Assembly: GCF_029067145.1 (NCBI RefSeq)
Contig: NZ_JAIEFA010000026.1
Location: 1-16,664 of the forward strand
DNA: 16,664 bases
Direction of reading: 5' to 3'
DNA from: Helicobacter sp.
GTDB taxonomy: Bacteria > Campylobacterota > Campylobacteria > Campylobacterales > Helicobacteraceae
In this document: positions 6,990 through 14,326 of the stretch, piece by piece
How positions within the stretch are numbered: position 1 is the first letter of the stretch
Layout: every line of letters starts with the position of its first letter
Translations under genes and position numbers: made by a program
The notes under the pieces: model-generated
Told to the model about the DNA's origin: nothing
Databases searched by the model: none
The model's input: only the letters and a program-made list of their open reading frames with translations

Positions 6990-7979
6990 TCACAGCCACT
7001 TTGGATTCGCAGTGAGGCTGACGAGCAGCCAAATTTTATAGCTTGGAATCTCTAAGGATTGTTCAATTTTGTTACGAATTACATCTATTTCACCTGCACT
7101 CAATTTTGCATTTGCGTCTGTTACCAAAAGATTCACTTCAATCATAAAAAATCTTCCACTTTTTGCGACATGTGTATCATAATCTTCAAACCCATATTCC
7201 GCACTCAAATTCTCCATAACTTCTGTAATTTTATCATCTAATTCTTGAGGAGCAATCATCATCAAATCTTTAAGATTTGCAATAAAAATCTTAACAGGCG
7301 TAAAAGCCAAAAACACGCTTAATAGCACAAGCAAAATTGGGTCAATATAACGCGTCAAAGATTCCTGTTGTTCTGGGTCAAACAACACAATCGCCCCAAA
7401 AGCAAACAATGCTCCAAGATATAAAACACTATCAATTTTCCACTCCACATTATCCACGCCAATAAGTTCAGAATCTAGTCGTTTAGCATAAAATCGCGTA
7501 AAGACAAAAATAATCAAACAAAGCACAAAAGCACAAAATGTGTAAATCACTGCTCCATTGATTTGCAAAGTATATCCCCCACTCAAAATATCTTCTATTC
7601 CACCTATTAGAGCGTAAATACAAACGATGATGAGAATTAAACTCTTAAAAAGATTCACCATAGGTTCAAAACGAACATAACCATATTGAAACACATCATC
7701 ATCTTCACGATAAATAAAGCGTGAGGTAATCACACTCAAAAGTCCCAATCCTACTGAAATAAGAGCAATGATTCCATCAAATACGATTGCCGAGCTTTTG
7801 AATCCAAGCCCAAAGGCGATTCCTAAAATTGCCAACAATAAGGCACTATACATAGAAACTTTTAAGACAAATTGTTCTTGTTGATTGTTTGCTAGCAAAG
7901 GTTGCTGCGCCTGTAAAGGTTGTGAAAACTTCTGGCGTACTTTTTTGCCATAATTACTCGTTGGGATTCTTAATTTCAT
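6990..7979 (-). CDS. cation diffusion facilitator family transporter, with changed metal-site residues
   Basis: The 329-residue protein has the CDF layout: an N-terminal tail, about six membrane segments (roughly 42-236) and a C-terminal cytoplasmic domain (about 245-329). 'YGYVRFEP' (99-106) after the second segment is the familiar CDF Y-G-Y-x-[KR]-x-E-P motif. The expected role is proton-driven export of divalent metal at the inner membrane. The metal-site residues differ from classic members. In the second segment Asp68 is kept, but the positions where His/Asp and Asp are normal hold Ile and Ser; in the fifth, Glu179 and Asp183 replace the usual His-x3-Asp pair. The substrate is therefore uncertain. 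The ATG has AGAGG seven bases upstream. It is divergent from pstS and probably a single-gene unit. Confidence 0.8.
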   Translation of the reverse strand: MKLRIPTSNYGKKVRQKFSQPLQAQQPLLANNQQEQFVLKVSMYSALLLAILGIAFGLGFKSSAIVFDGIIALISVGLGLLSVITSRFIYREDDDVFQYGYVRFEPMVNLFKSLILIIVCIYALIGGIEDILSGGYTLQINGAVIYTFCAFVLCLIIFVFTRFYAKRLDSELIGVDNVEWKIDSVLYLGALFAFGAIVLFDPEQQESLTRYIDPILLVLLSVFLAFTPVKIFIANLKDLMMIAPQELDDKITEVMENLSAEYGFEDYDTHVAKSGRFFMIEVNLLVTDANAKLSAGEIDVIRNKIEQSLEIPSYKIWLLVSLTANPKWL

Positions 7980-8005
7980 TTAGCAACCTCTGTAAATTTA
8001 GCAAA

Positions 8006-8011
8006 ATTATA
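8006..8011 (-). promoter_or_regulatory. -10 box of the CDF-like transporter gene
   Basis: TATAAT on the minus strand lies 26 bases before the ATG at 7979, in a T-rich context. It belongs to the divergent region shared with pstS. No clear -35 is visible. Confidence 0.5.
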
Positions 8012-8184
8012 ACGCATTTTAAGATTGTATAGTAAAATCTCTCTTTTTTACAAAATTCTAATGAATCGTGGCAATCTAAATTTCGCAAAAAGCAATCTTT
8101 ACGATGGATTACCTTACTATATTTGCAAAGACTAAAAATTAAAATTTATTTAACCAAAACAAAAACATTTAAAGATAATTTTGC

Positions 8185-8190
8185 TAGAAT
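8185..8190 (+). promoter_or_regulatory. extended -10 box of the pst operon
   Basis: TGCTAGAAT (TG at 8182-8183, hexamer 8185-8190) fits an extended -10, 31 bases before the pstS ATG. I see no recognisable PhoB box upstream, and no phoB/phoR or phoU gene is in the window. Confidence 0.4.
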
Positions 8191-8221
8191 TGCGAGTTTA
8201 AATCTCACAAAAGGAATCAAT

Positions 8222-9109
8222 ATGCTAAAAGTTTCTACACTTTTATCTGCTTCAGTCTTGTTGCTCACATTTGGTGCATTCACCGGTTGTGGGTCAAATT
8301 CTAAGGATTCTATAGAATCCAATCAAGCTAATGCTGCTCCAAGTGCAGCTCTTTTGGTTTTCGCTGACCAAAAAGGTAAAATTGACATTGCGGGTGGCAC
8401 AGCACACATTCCAGTGATGAAAAAAGCAGCCGAAGCAATTATGGCTTCTAATCCTAATATCACCATTAGCATTACAGGCGGTGGCACAGGTGCTGGAATC
8501 ACAAAAGCGGGCGAGGGCTTGGCGGACATCGGAAATACAGGTCGCGCGCTAAAGCCTCAAGAAATTGAAAAATACAACTTGGTATCTTTTCCTTTTGCAG
8601 TAGATGGCGTTGCTATTGCGGTACATAAAGAAAACCCTATTGCAAATCTCACCAAAGAACAAGCAAGCCAAATCTTTAGCGGTGCAGTGAAAAATTGGAA
8701 TGAGTTGGGCGGAAACGATGGCGCAATCAATCTTTATGTGCGCGAAGATGGCAGTGGCACGCGGGATACTTTTGAATCCAAAGGCTTAAATAAAGGAACA
8801 GAGATTCCTCAAAATGCAAATGTCGTAAGCTCTAATGGAGCAATGAAAATTGCAATTGCACAGGATAAAAATGCGATTGGCTATGTTGGAATCGGACATT
8901 TAGACGATAGCATTCAAGGAGTCTCATTTGAGGGCGTCGCCCCAACGCAAGAAAAAACAAAAGAAGGTGCTTACCAAATCTCAAGACTTTTGTATATGAA
9001 TACAAAAGGAGAACCACAAGGGCTTACAAAGCTATTTATAGATTATATTTATTCAGATGATGGTGCGGAGTTTATTCAACAATCAGGCTATATTCCACTT
9101 CCCAAATGA
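8222..9109 (+). CDS. pstS: phosphate ABC transporter substrate-binding lipoprotein PstS
   Basis: I start at the ATG at 8222 (AAGGA, six-base spacer). The longer frame from 8123 would put 33 residues before a clear signal peptide. The 295-residue protein has a lipoprotein signal ending 'FTGC' (lipid Cys23). The periplasmic binding domain has 'DIAGGTAHIPVM', 'SITGGGTGAG', and the phosphate-contacting 'EDGSGTRDTF' (SGTRD at 178-182). It captures phosphate and hands it to the PstC-PstA channel. The stop overlaps the pstC ATG in ATGA. Tungstate- and molybdate-binding relatives share the fold, but the SGTRD motif and the full pst gene set favour phosphate. Confidence 0.92.
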   Translation: MLKVSTLLSASVLLLTFGAFTGCGSNSKDSIESNQANAAPSAALLVFADQKGKIDIAGGTAHIPVMKKAAEAIMASNPNITISITGGGTGAGITKAGEGLADIGNTGRALKPQEIEKYNLVSFPFAVDGVAIAVHKENPIANLTKEQASQIFSGAVKNWNELGGNDGAINLYVREDGSGTRDTFESKGLNKGTEIPQNANVVSSNGAMKIAIAQDKNAIGYVGIGHLDDSIQGVSFEGVAPTQEKTKEGAYQISRLLYMNTKGEPQGLTKLFIDYIYSDDGAEFIQQSGYIPLPK

Positions 9110-9948
9110 AACTTGCCGCAACTCTAGCGACAATCACAGCAGTTAGCGGCATTTGCTTGCTTTTTGTTGTGATTGGAGGATTCGGACTGCAAACGCTTGC
9201 GTCCAATCCAAGCCTTACTCTGCATTTCAGTTGGAATCCCAAAGCCCAAGAATTTGGGATTCTTACTATGCTTGTTAATTCCTTGATTCTAAGCTTTAGC
9301 ACCTTGCTTGTCGCATTTCCTTGTAGCTTAGGAATGGCTTGTTGGCTTATTTTGCCTATGAAGTCAAAAAAGGGCAGAATCTTACAAAATTATCTAGGTT
9401 TTCTCGTGCGTTTTATGGGTTCTATCCCCACCGTTTTATATGCGTTTGGCGCATTGTTTTTGCTTGTGCCACTTTTGCGTGAGGCATTTGGGGGAAGCGG
9501 TAGGAATCTCCTAGCTTGTATCCTTGTCTTAAATCTTGTGATTCTCCCGACAATGGTTTTACTTCTAGAATCAGGGCTCAAAAAACCATTTGTAAATCAC
9601 CATCTGCCTGCCCTTGCACTTGGAATGCGTGATTTTGAAACTTTGCTTTTTGTTGTGATTCCAAAAGCTAAAAGTGTTGCTTTGGGCGCATTTTTGCTAG
9701 GATTTGGTAGGGCATTTGGCGATACGATGATTGCACTTATGCTTTCCTCTAACGCGCTCCTTCTTGCCACATCACCACTAGACCCTTTGCGTGCCCTAAG
9801 TGCGCATATCGCCTTAATCACAGCAAACGAATCCATTGGCGAAGCATACAATGCCCTTTTTGTTTCAGGCTTTTTGCTGATTGTTGTCAATGCGCTTTTG
9901 GCTTTGTTTGCGCGTGGAATCTTGCATAAAGATTCCAAAGCCCTTTAG
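9106..9948 (+). CDS. pstC: phosphate ABC transporter permease PstC
   Basis: The 280-residue inner-membrane protein has about six membrane segments. 'SIPTVLYAFGALFL' (106-119) is the Pst permease signature. The coupling loop, 'ALALGMRDFETLLFVVIP' followed by 'GRAFGDTM' (201-208), is where PstB docks; most PstC proteins read GRA-x-GET there, so Asp replaces Glu. It forms the phosphate channel with PstA. The length is at the short end for PstC. The gene overlaps pstS by four bases and ends nine bases before pstA, so all four pst genes form one transcript. Confidence 0.88.
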   Translation: MKLAATLATITAVSGICLLFVVIGGFGLQTLASNPSLTLHFSWNPKAQEFGILTMLVNSLILSFSTLLVAFPCSLGMACWLILPMKSKKGRILQNYLGFLVRFMGSIPTVLYAFGALFLLVPLLREAFGGSGRNLLACILVLNLVILPTMVLLLESGLKKPFVNHHLPALALGMRDFETLLFVVIPKAKSVALGAFLLGFGRAFGDTMIALMLSSNALLLATSPLDPLRALSAHIALITANESIGEAYNALFVSGFLLIVVNALLALFARGILHKDSKAL

Positions 9949-9957
9949 GATTTCACA

Positions 9958-10848
9958 ATGCAGCGCAAACTTGCAAATTTTCTTTATTTTTTAAGTTTTT
10001 GTAGCGCAACTTGTGTCGGTTTAGTCGTGTTGCTTTTGCTTCTTTGGGTATTTTGGCGCGGGTTTAGTGTGCTAGATTTACGCTTGTTTTTTGGCAATCA
10101 CTCCCCTTTGTCGGTAATCTTTGGGCAAGTGGCGGTTTTTAATGGAATCTTTCCGGCAGTGATTGGCACTTTGTGGCTTGTTATCTTAAGCCTTTTACTT
10201 GCCATTGCACCGGGAATTGGCTGCGGAATCTACCTAAGTTTTTATGCCTCTCCTTTCCAAAAATGGTTTTTAAATACAATGGTGGATATTCTTGCAGGGA
10301 TTCCATCAGTGATTATGGGCTTATTTGGTTTTTTAAGCATTCTATGGCTCAAAAATCACTTTTTGCCGCAGGCAAATAGTTGCCTTTTGCTTGCTGCCCT
10401 CTGCCTTGCTTTGCTTGTTTTACCTACCTTAATCGCCACGACCAAAGAAGCCCTTTTGTCTGTGCCACAAGATTTAATGCTCAATGCTCAAAGCTTGGGA
10501 TTAAAAAAGGGTGCAATTCTATGGCACTTCTTGCTTCCTGAAGCAAGGAATGGAATCCTAAGCGGCGCGATTTTAGCACTTGGTAGAGTAGCAGAGGATA
10601 CTGCAGTAGTAATGTTTGTCGGCGCAGTGGCAAATGCAGGCTTGCCCAATGGGCTGTTTGGCAGATTTGAATCGCTCTCCTTTTATATCTATTACAACTC
10701 ACAAAACTACCAAACGCAATTAGAGCTGCAAAATGCAATGGGCGCAAGCTTAGTGTTGCTTTGTCTTTGCGGATTCTTATTGCTTCTAGGCGGAATCCTC
10801 AAAGGAATCTCAAAAAGGAGATTGTATGTCCTTAAGTCTCAAAATTGA
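9958..10848 (+). CDS. pstA: phosphate ABC transporter permease PstA
   Basis: The 296-residue membrane protein has the PstA signature 'GIPSVIMGLFGF' (114-125) and the coupling loop 'AQSLGLKKGAILWHFLLPEA', ending in 'GRVAEDTAVVMF' (209-220). It is the second half of the phosphate channel. AGGA lies seven bases before the ATG. Its 3' end overlaps pstB by 23 bases, and the pstB ribosome site lies inside it, so translation of the two is linked. Six membrane segments are visible, with no sign of truncation. Confidence 0.88.
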   Translation: MQRKLANFLYFLSFCSATCVGLVVLLLLLWVFWRGFSVLDLRLFFGNHSPLSVIFGQVAVFNGIFPAVIGTLWLVILSLLLAIAPGIGCGIYLSFYASPFQKWFLNTMVDILAGIPSVIMGLFGFLSILWLKNHFLPQANSCLLLAALCLALLVLPTLIATTKEALLSVPQDLMLNAQSLGLKKGAILWHFLLPEARNGILSGAILALGRVAEDTAVVMFVGAVANAGLPNGLFGRFESLSFYIYYNSQNYQTQLELQNAMGASLVLLCLCGFLLLLGGILKGISKRRLYVLKSQN

Positions 10849-11566
10849 AAATCTTGGTGTGCGCTTTGGAGCAAAGCAGATTTTTACAAATCTTAATTTA
10901 GAGATTCCACAATATGGAATCTTTACGCTACTTGGTGCTTCTGGTTGTGGCAAAAGCACTTTTTTGCGTTGTATTAATCGGCTTTGCGAGGAAATGGGTG
11001 GGGAAGTTGCGGGAGAAATTTATGCTAATTTAGAATCCGATTCTTTGGTTAATATCCAAAGCATTTCGCCCGAGATTTTGCGTCAAAATATTGGTATGCT
11101 TTTTCAAACACCACAACCCTTTAATCTAAGCATTGAAAAAAATCTTGCCTTGCCTCTCTCCTTACTCACAGATTTAGACAAAAATGCTATAGAATCGCGG
11201 ATTTGCGAATCCTTACAACAAGTGGGGCTTTGGGAGAGTTTCAAAAATCGCCTCAAAGACAACGCCTTGCGTCTCTCTGGTGGAGAACAGCAGCGATTGC
11301 TTCTTGCAAGGATTCTAAGTCTTAAACCCAAAATCCTACTTTTAGATGAACCCACAAGCGCGCTAGATTTGCACTCTCAAAGAATCATTGAAGAGCTTTT
11401 TACCGAACTTGCCCGTACGCACACGCTCGTAATGATTTCTCATAATATTGACCAAGCATTAAGAATTGCGGATTGTGTTGCGATTATGCGCGTCCAAAAC
11501 GGCACAAGCCAAATCCTTAAAATGCCAAAAGACAAAAAAGCCTTAGAAGCTGGCTTGGGCGAATAA
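10826..11566 (+). CDS. pstB: phosphate ABC transporter ATP-binding protein PstB
   Basis: The 246-residue ATPase has Walker A 'GASGCGKST' (37-45), a Q-loop at Gln94 in 'MLFQTPQPFNLSI', the signature 'LSGGEQQR' (150-157), Walker B 'LLLDEP' (171-176) and the switch His206 in 'MISHNIDQA'. It powers phosphate import through PstC-PstA. AAGGAG with a five-base spacer precedes the ATG. The match to PstB rather than a generic ABC ATPase rests on 'STFLRCINRL' after Walker A and on the operon. It is the last gene of the operon; phoU does not follow. Confidence 0.92.
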   Translation: MSLSLKIENLGVRFGAKQIFTNLNLEIPQYGIFTLLGASGCGKSTFLRCINRLCEEMGGEVAGEIYANLESDSLVNIQSISPEILRQNIGMLFQTPQPFNLSIEKNLALPLSLLTDLDKNAIESRICESLQQVGLWESFKNRLKDNALRLSGGEQQRLLLARILSLKPKILLLDEPTSALDLHSQRIIEELFTELARTHTLVMISHNIDQALRIADCVAIMRVQNGTSQILKMPKDKKALEAGLGE

Positions 11567-11567
11567 A

Positions 11568-11609
11568 GGGCATACATTCATTGCAAAGATAAATCTAAAA
11601 TGTCTGCCC
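11568..11609 (+). repeat. stem-loop just after pstB, possible mRNA 3' end
   Basis: GGGCATACATT (11568-11578) and AATGTCTGCCC (11599-11609) form an 11-base stem with one mismatch and a 20-base loop that itself holds AGAT/ATCT. It begins one base after the pstB stop. No U-run follows, so it is not a classic terminator; it may protect the pst mRNA end or act with the next element. Confidence 0.55.
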
Positions 11610-11610
11610 A

Positions 11611-11694
11611 CTTGTATTCTTGCGACGATTCCCCCCTCGTCATTGCAAACGAAGTGAAGCAATCCAAATATTAAAAATCTCACAAGAACACAAG
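11611..11694. repeat. nested inverted-repeat element, copy 1
   Basis: The outer arms CTTGTATTCTTG (11611-11622) and CAAGAACACAAG (11683-11694) pair at 11 of 12 positions. Inside, a core starting CGTCATT (11638-11665) forms ATTGC (11642-11646) with GCAAT (11659-11663) around a 12-base loop. A second core of the same layout lies after the chemoreceptor gene. It lies in the 11567-11858 spacer; the rest of that spacer is AT-rich promoter sequence. Confidence 0.6.
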
Positions 11695-11796
11695 CAAACC
11701 ATATTATAAAATCTTAATACGAATAATATCAACCTACTAAAATCATAATTTATTCTTATAGATGATTAATAAATATAATGATTTTTATATTTTTTT

Positions 11797-11802
11797 TATA
11801 AT
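11797..11802 (+). promoter_or_regulatory. -10 box of the chemoreceptor gene
   Basis: A perfect TATAAT preceded by a T-rich stretch lies 56 bases before the ATG at 11859. A second TATAAT is at 11774-11779. No sigma-28 or sigma-54 pattern is evident. Confidence 0.5.
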
Positions 11803-11858
11803 ATCAATTATAAAATTAGATTTTTCATTAAATTAAGAAAAAATGAGGAGATTTGACG

Positions 11859-13976
11859 ATGGGATTCTTAAAAGACCTTAAACTGCAAACAAAATTAGTT
11901 TGTTCCATTGGAGCCATCTTTGTTGTTGGCATTATTATTCTTAGCGTTATCATTACCAATCGCGTCAGCGAAAATATGGAAGCAAATGCCAAAACAATTG
12001 TTTCAGCAACTGCGGATGGCGATTCAACACATATTAGCGGTATGCTAGAAGAGCTAGCGACCATTACACAAGGAAGCGCAAAAGTGTTGAACCATATCTT
12101 TGAAAACGCAGATATTCATACTCTTGACCTTTTAAGGATTTATGACGTTTTAGAGGGGGTTTTTGATAGCTCTTCTTACGCAGATTATGGATTTTTGTAT
12201 CTCAAAGACGCTCCTGCACATTTTAAGGCAAACCCTATTAATCTCACACAAGAGGGTGAGTTTATGATGCTTCTTTATGACAAAGACACTTCTAAGTTTG
12301 GTGGCGTCTCACAAAAACAACCAAGAGATTCTTTGATAAAGGAGCTTGCAAGTATCCAAAACGCTATTACACAAGGCAAATACGGAGATGATAAAGTTTT
12401 TTTTGGGAAGCCAAGAAGGTTCAAAATTGAAAACGAAGAGTTTATCGGCTTTGCGATGGCTATGCCATTCTTTGATTCAAGAAAACGCGTATTGGGAGCG
12501 GTGGGTTTTATCTTAAATAGCGAACACTCCATCAATGACTTCTTAAACAATAGAAAAGAAAGTATTTTCGAGGGGGATATGAAATTCTTAGTAGATAGTG
12601 AGGGCACTATTATTTCCAACCCCAATCCACAATTTTTGCTCAAAAGTATCCAAGAAATCAATCCACGCAAGGAAACACAAGATTTGTTCAATGCAATCAA
12701 AAACAAACAAACAAACGTAGTGGATTATACCACTACTTCAGGAGTGGATAGCTTTGCTGGGATTGATAGCTTCTCTGTTAAGGGTAGATTTGCAGATTTT
12801 TCTGTCATCGTAACCGCTCCTAAAATTTCCGTATTAGCTCCTCTTTATCGCTTACAAACACTTATTGCAATTGCTTCATTGATTTTTGTCGTGGTTGCGA
12901 TGGTGTTGATTTATTTGTATATTCAAAAAAATCTAGGCAATCGCTTGCCAGTACTTATAAATACTCTTAATTCGTTCTTTAAATTTCTTAATCACGAAAG
13001 TAAAGATGTGCATCTCATTAAAATTCGCGCTAATGATGAGTTGGGCATAATGGGAAAACTTATTAACGAAAATATCAAACGCACGCAAGATTCTTTAAAA
13101 ATTGACGAAGAAGCAATTGAGCAATCCGCACAAACAGCCAAAGCAATTGAAAATGGAGATTTGACTGCTAGAATTGTAAAACAACCCGCAAACCCACAAT
13201 TGGTAGAACTCAAAAATGTATTGAACAATATGCTAGATGTGCTACAAAATAGAGTAGGAAGTGATATGAATGAAATCCACCGCGTCTTTGAATCCTACAA
13301 AGAATTAGACTTTACAACAGAAGTCAAAAATGCACAAGGAAGCGTAGAAATCACTACCAACACATTAGGTGAAGAAATCAAGAAAATGCTAAATGCTAGT
13401 GCGGGATTCGCTCAAGAACTCTCTACGCAAGCTTCCGAGCTAGACAAATCTATGCAAAAACTTATGGAGGGCTCACAATCCCAAGCAAGCTCACTCCAAC
13501 AATCTGCCGCAGCAGTAGAAGAAATCAGCCAATCTATGGAAAATGTCAGCAATAAAACAAGTGATGCGACAAGACAGGCAGAGGACATTAAAGGAATCGT
13601 GGGAGTAATTAAAGACATTGCAGACCAAACCAATCTTTTAGCTTTAAATGCAGCGATTGAAGCAGCAAGAGCTGGAGAACACGGAAGAGGATTTGCAGTT
13701 GTTGCTGATGAGGTAAGAAAGCTAGCAGAAAGAACAGGAAAATCACTTGGAGAGATTGAAGCAAATGTCAATGTGCTCGTGCAAAGCGTCAGCGAAATGA
13801 GTGAATCTATCCGAGAGCAAAGTCAAGGAATCGCACAAATCAACGAAGCAATTGTGCAGTTAGAAAGCGTTACGAATGAAAATGTAGAAGTCGCAAATAT
13901 CACAAATGACATTACAAAAAATGTTAATGGTATTACAAAAAATATCCTAGATGATGTGCATAAAAAGAAATTTTAA
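11859..13976 (+). CDS. methyl-accepting chemotaxis protein, Cache sensor with poly-HAMP
   Basis: I start at the ATG at 11859 (GAGGAG, eight-base spacer) rather than the TTG six bases earlier. The 705-residue receptor has membrane segments at about 12-33 and 334-355. The periplasmic part between them looks like a double Cache sensor, which would bind a small ligand that cannot be named. The cytoplasmic part has a HAMP at about 356-415 ('NDELGIMGKLIN') and one or two further HAMP-like units up to about 515. A signalling coiled coil follows, with its tip at 'TNLLALNAAIEAARAGEHGR' and the next 'GFAVVADEVRKLAERT' (591-626). It should control CheA through CheW. The C-terminus 'LDDVHKKKF' resembles full-length Campylobacterota receptors, so it is not truncated. 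Ligand unknown. Confidence 0.93.
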   Translation: MGFLKDLKLQTKLVCSIGAIFVVGIIILSVIITNRVSENMEANAKTIVSATADGDSTHISGMLEELATITQGSAKVLNHIFENADIHTLDLLRIYDVLEGVFDSSSYADYGFLYLKDAPAHFKANPINLTQEGEFMMLLYDKDTSKFGGVSQKQPRDSLIKELASIQNAITQGKYGDDKVFFGKPRRFKIENEEFIGFAMAMPFFDSRKRVLGAVGFILNSEHSINDFLNNRKESIFEGDMKFLVDSEGTIISNPNPQFLLKSIQEINPRKETQDLFNAIKNKQTNVVDYTTTSGVDSFAGIDSFSVKGRFADFSVIVTAPKISVLAPLYRLQTLIAIASLIFVVVAMVLIYLYIQKNLGNRLPVLINTLNSFFKFLNHESKDVHLIKIRANDELGIMGKLINENIKRTQDSLKIDEEAIEQSAQTAKAIENGDLTARIVKQPANPQLVELKNVLNNMLDVLQNRVGSDMNEIHRVFESYKELDFTTEVKNAQGSVEITTNTLGEEIKKMLNASAGFAQELSTQASELDKSMQKLMEGSQSQASSLQQSAAAVEEISQSMENVSNKTSDATRQAEDIKGIVGVIKDIADQTNLLALNAAIEAARAGEHGRGFAVVADEVRKLAERTGKSLGEIEANVNVLVQSVSEMSESIREQSQGIAQINEAIVQLESVTNENVEVANITNDITKNVNGITKNILDDVHKKKF

Positions 13977-13995
13977 CCTCTCTTTTTGAATCGCA

Positions 13996-14049
13996 TTGCA
14001 AGGATTTCTCGTCATTACGAGCGTAGCGAAGTAATCTAGAATCTTGCAA
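13996..14049. repeat. nested inverted-repeat element, copy 2
   Basis: The outer arms TTGCAAGGATT (13996-14006) and AATCTTGCAA (14040-14049) pair with one bulged base. The core starting CGTCATT (14010-14037) forms ATTAC (14014-14018) with GTAAT (14031-14035) around a 12-base loop, the same layout and loop length as copy 1. One stem pair has changed from G-C to A-T on both sides, so the pairing is kept. It lies 20 bases after the chemoreceptor stop. Confidence 0.65.
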
Positions 14050-14094
14050 ACATAGAATCTCAAATCTTAGGATTCTAAACTTTTCTTTCTCACA

Positions 14095-14136
14095 AAGGGG
14101 CGATGGGGGGGTTCTACTTGCGAAGCCGTCCCCCTT
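14095..14136. repeat. G/C-rich inverted repeat with a G7 run
   Basis: AAGGGG (14095-14100) pairs perfectly with CCCCTT (14131-14136). Alternatively the G7 run (14105-14111) can pair with the C5 run (14130-14134). It stands out in an AT-rich gap. It may help end transcription or be part of a dispersed intergenic repeat. Confidence 0.5.
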
Positions 14137-14326
14137 AACACATACGATGAAAAATTTAAAGCAATTCAAAATTATAGATTGCGCTAAAGCCGGCGAACTG
14201 CTACGCTGTGTGCGTCACGAAATTTTCAAATTTTCTCGTAACAACAGAAAACCTGTGCGTCATTGGAACGCAGTAAATCTCGTTGCTTTCATCGTAGAAC
14301 TTATGATTTTACAAAAAAGAATTTAC

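Larger units (their letters stand above)
13977..14326. other. 350-base stretch without a credible gene, rich in inverted repeats
   Basis: This gap between the chemoreceptor and the leftward CheX-domain gene holds the nested hairpin at 13996-14049, a G/C-rich inverted repeat at 14095-14136, and a smaller hairpin TGCGT (14256-14260) / ACGCA (14268-14272) that again contains CGTCATT. TGTGCGTCA-type words recur at about 14210 and 14255. It separates two convergent genes, so it must also hold their transcription ends. A 63-codon frame at 14147-14338 crosses these repeats and has no good ribosome site. Confidence 0.6.

Noticed and set aside
8123..8221. Upstream ATG giving a 328-residue PstS
   Set aside because: It would place 33 lysine-rich residues before a normal lipoprotein signal peptide. 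The ATG at 8222 has a proper AAGGA site, and the candidate promoter lies between the two starts.
11638..11665. CRISPR-like or tRNA-like structure in the pstB-receptor gap
   Set aside because: There are no regularly spaced repeats and no cloverleaf or T-loop sequence; the nested inverted repeat explains the pattern.
11695..11858. Sigma-28 or sigma-54 promoter before the receptor gene
   Set aside because: I found no GG-N10-GC pair and no CGAT-type -10; two TATAAT boxes in T-rich sequence fit sigma-70.
13933..13976. Chemoreceptor gene ending early (truncated receptor)
   Set aside because: The descending coiled coil after the signalling tip has a normal length and the LDDVHKKKF-type end matches complete receptors of this group as I recall them.
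14105..14111. G7 run as a phase-variation tract
   Set aside because: It lies in non-coding sequence and can pair with a nearby C5 run, so it is better explained as part of a hairpin. A promoter-spacing switch cannot be excluded but no promoter elements surround it.
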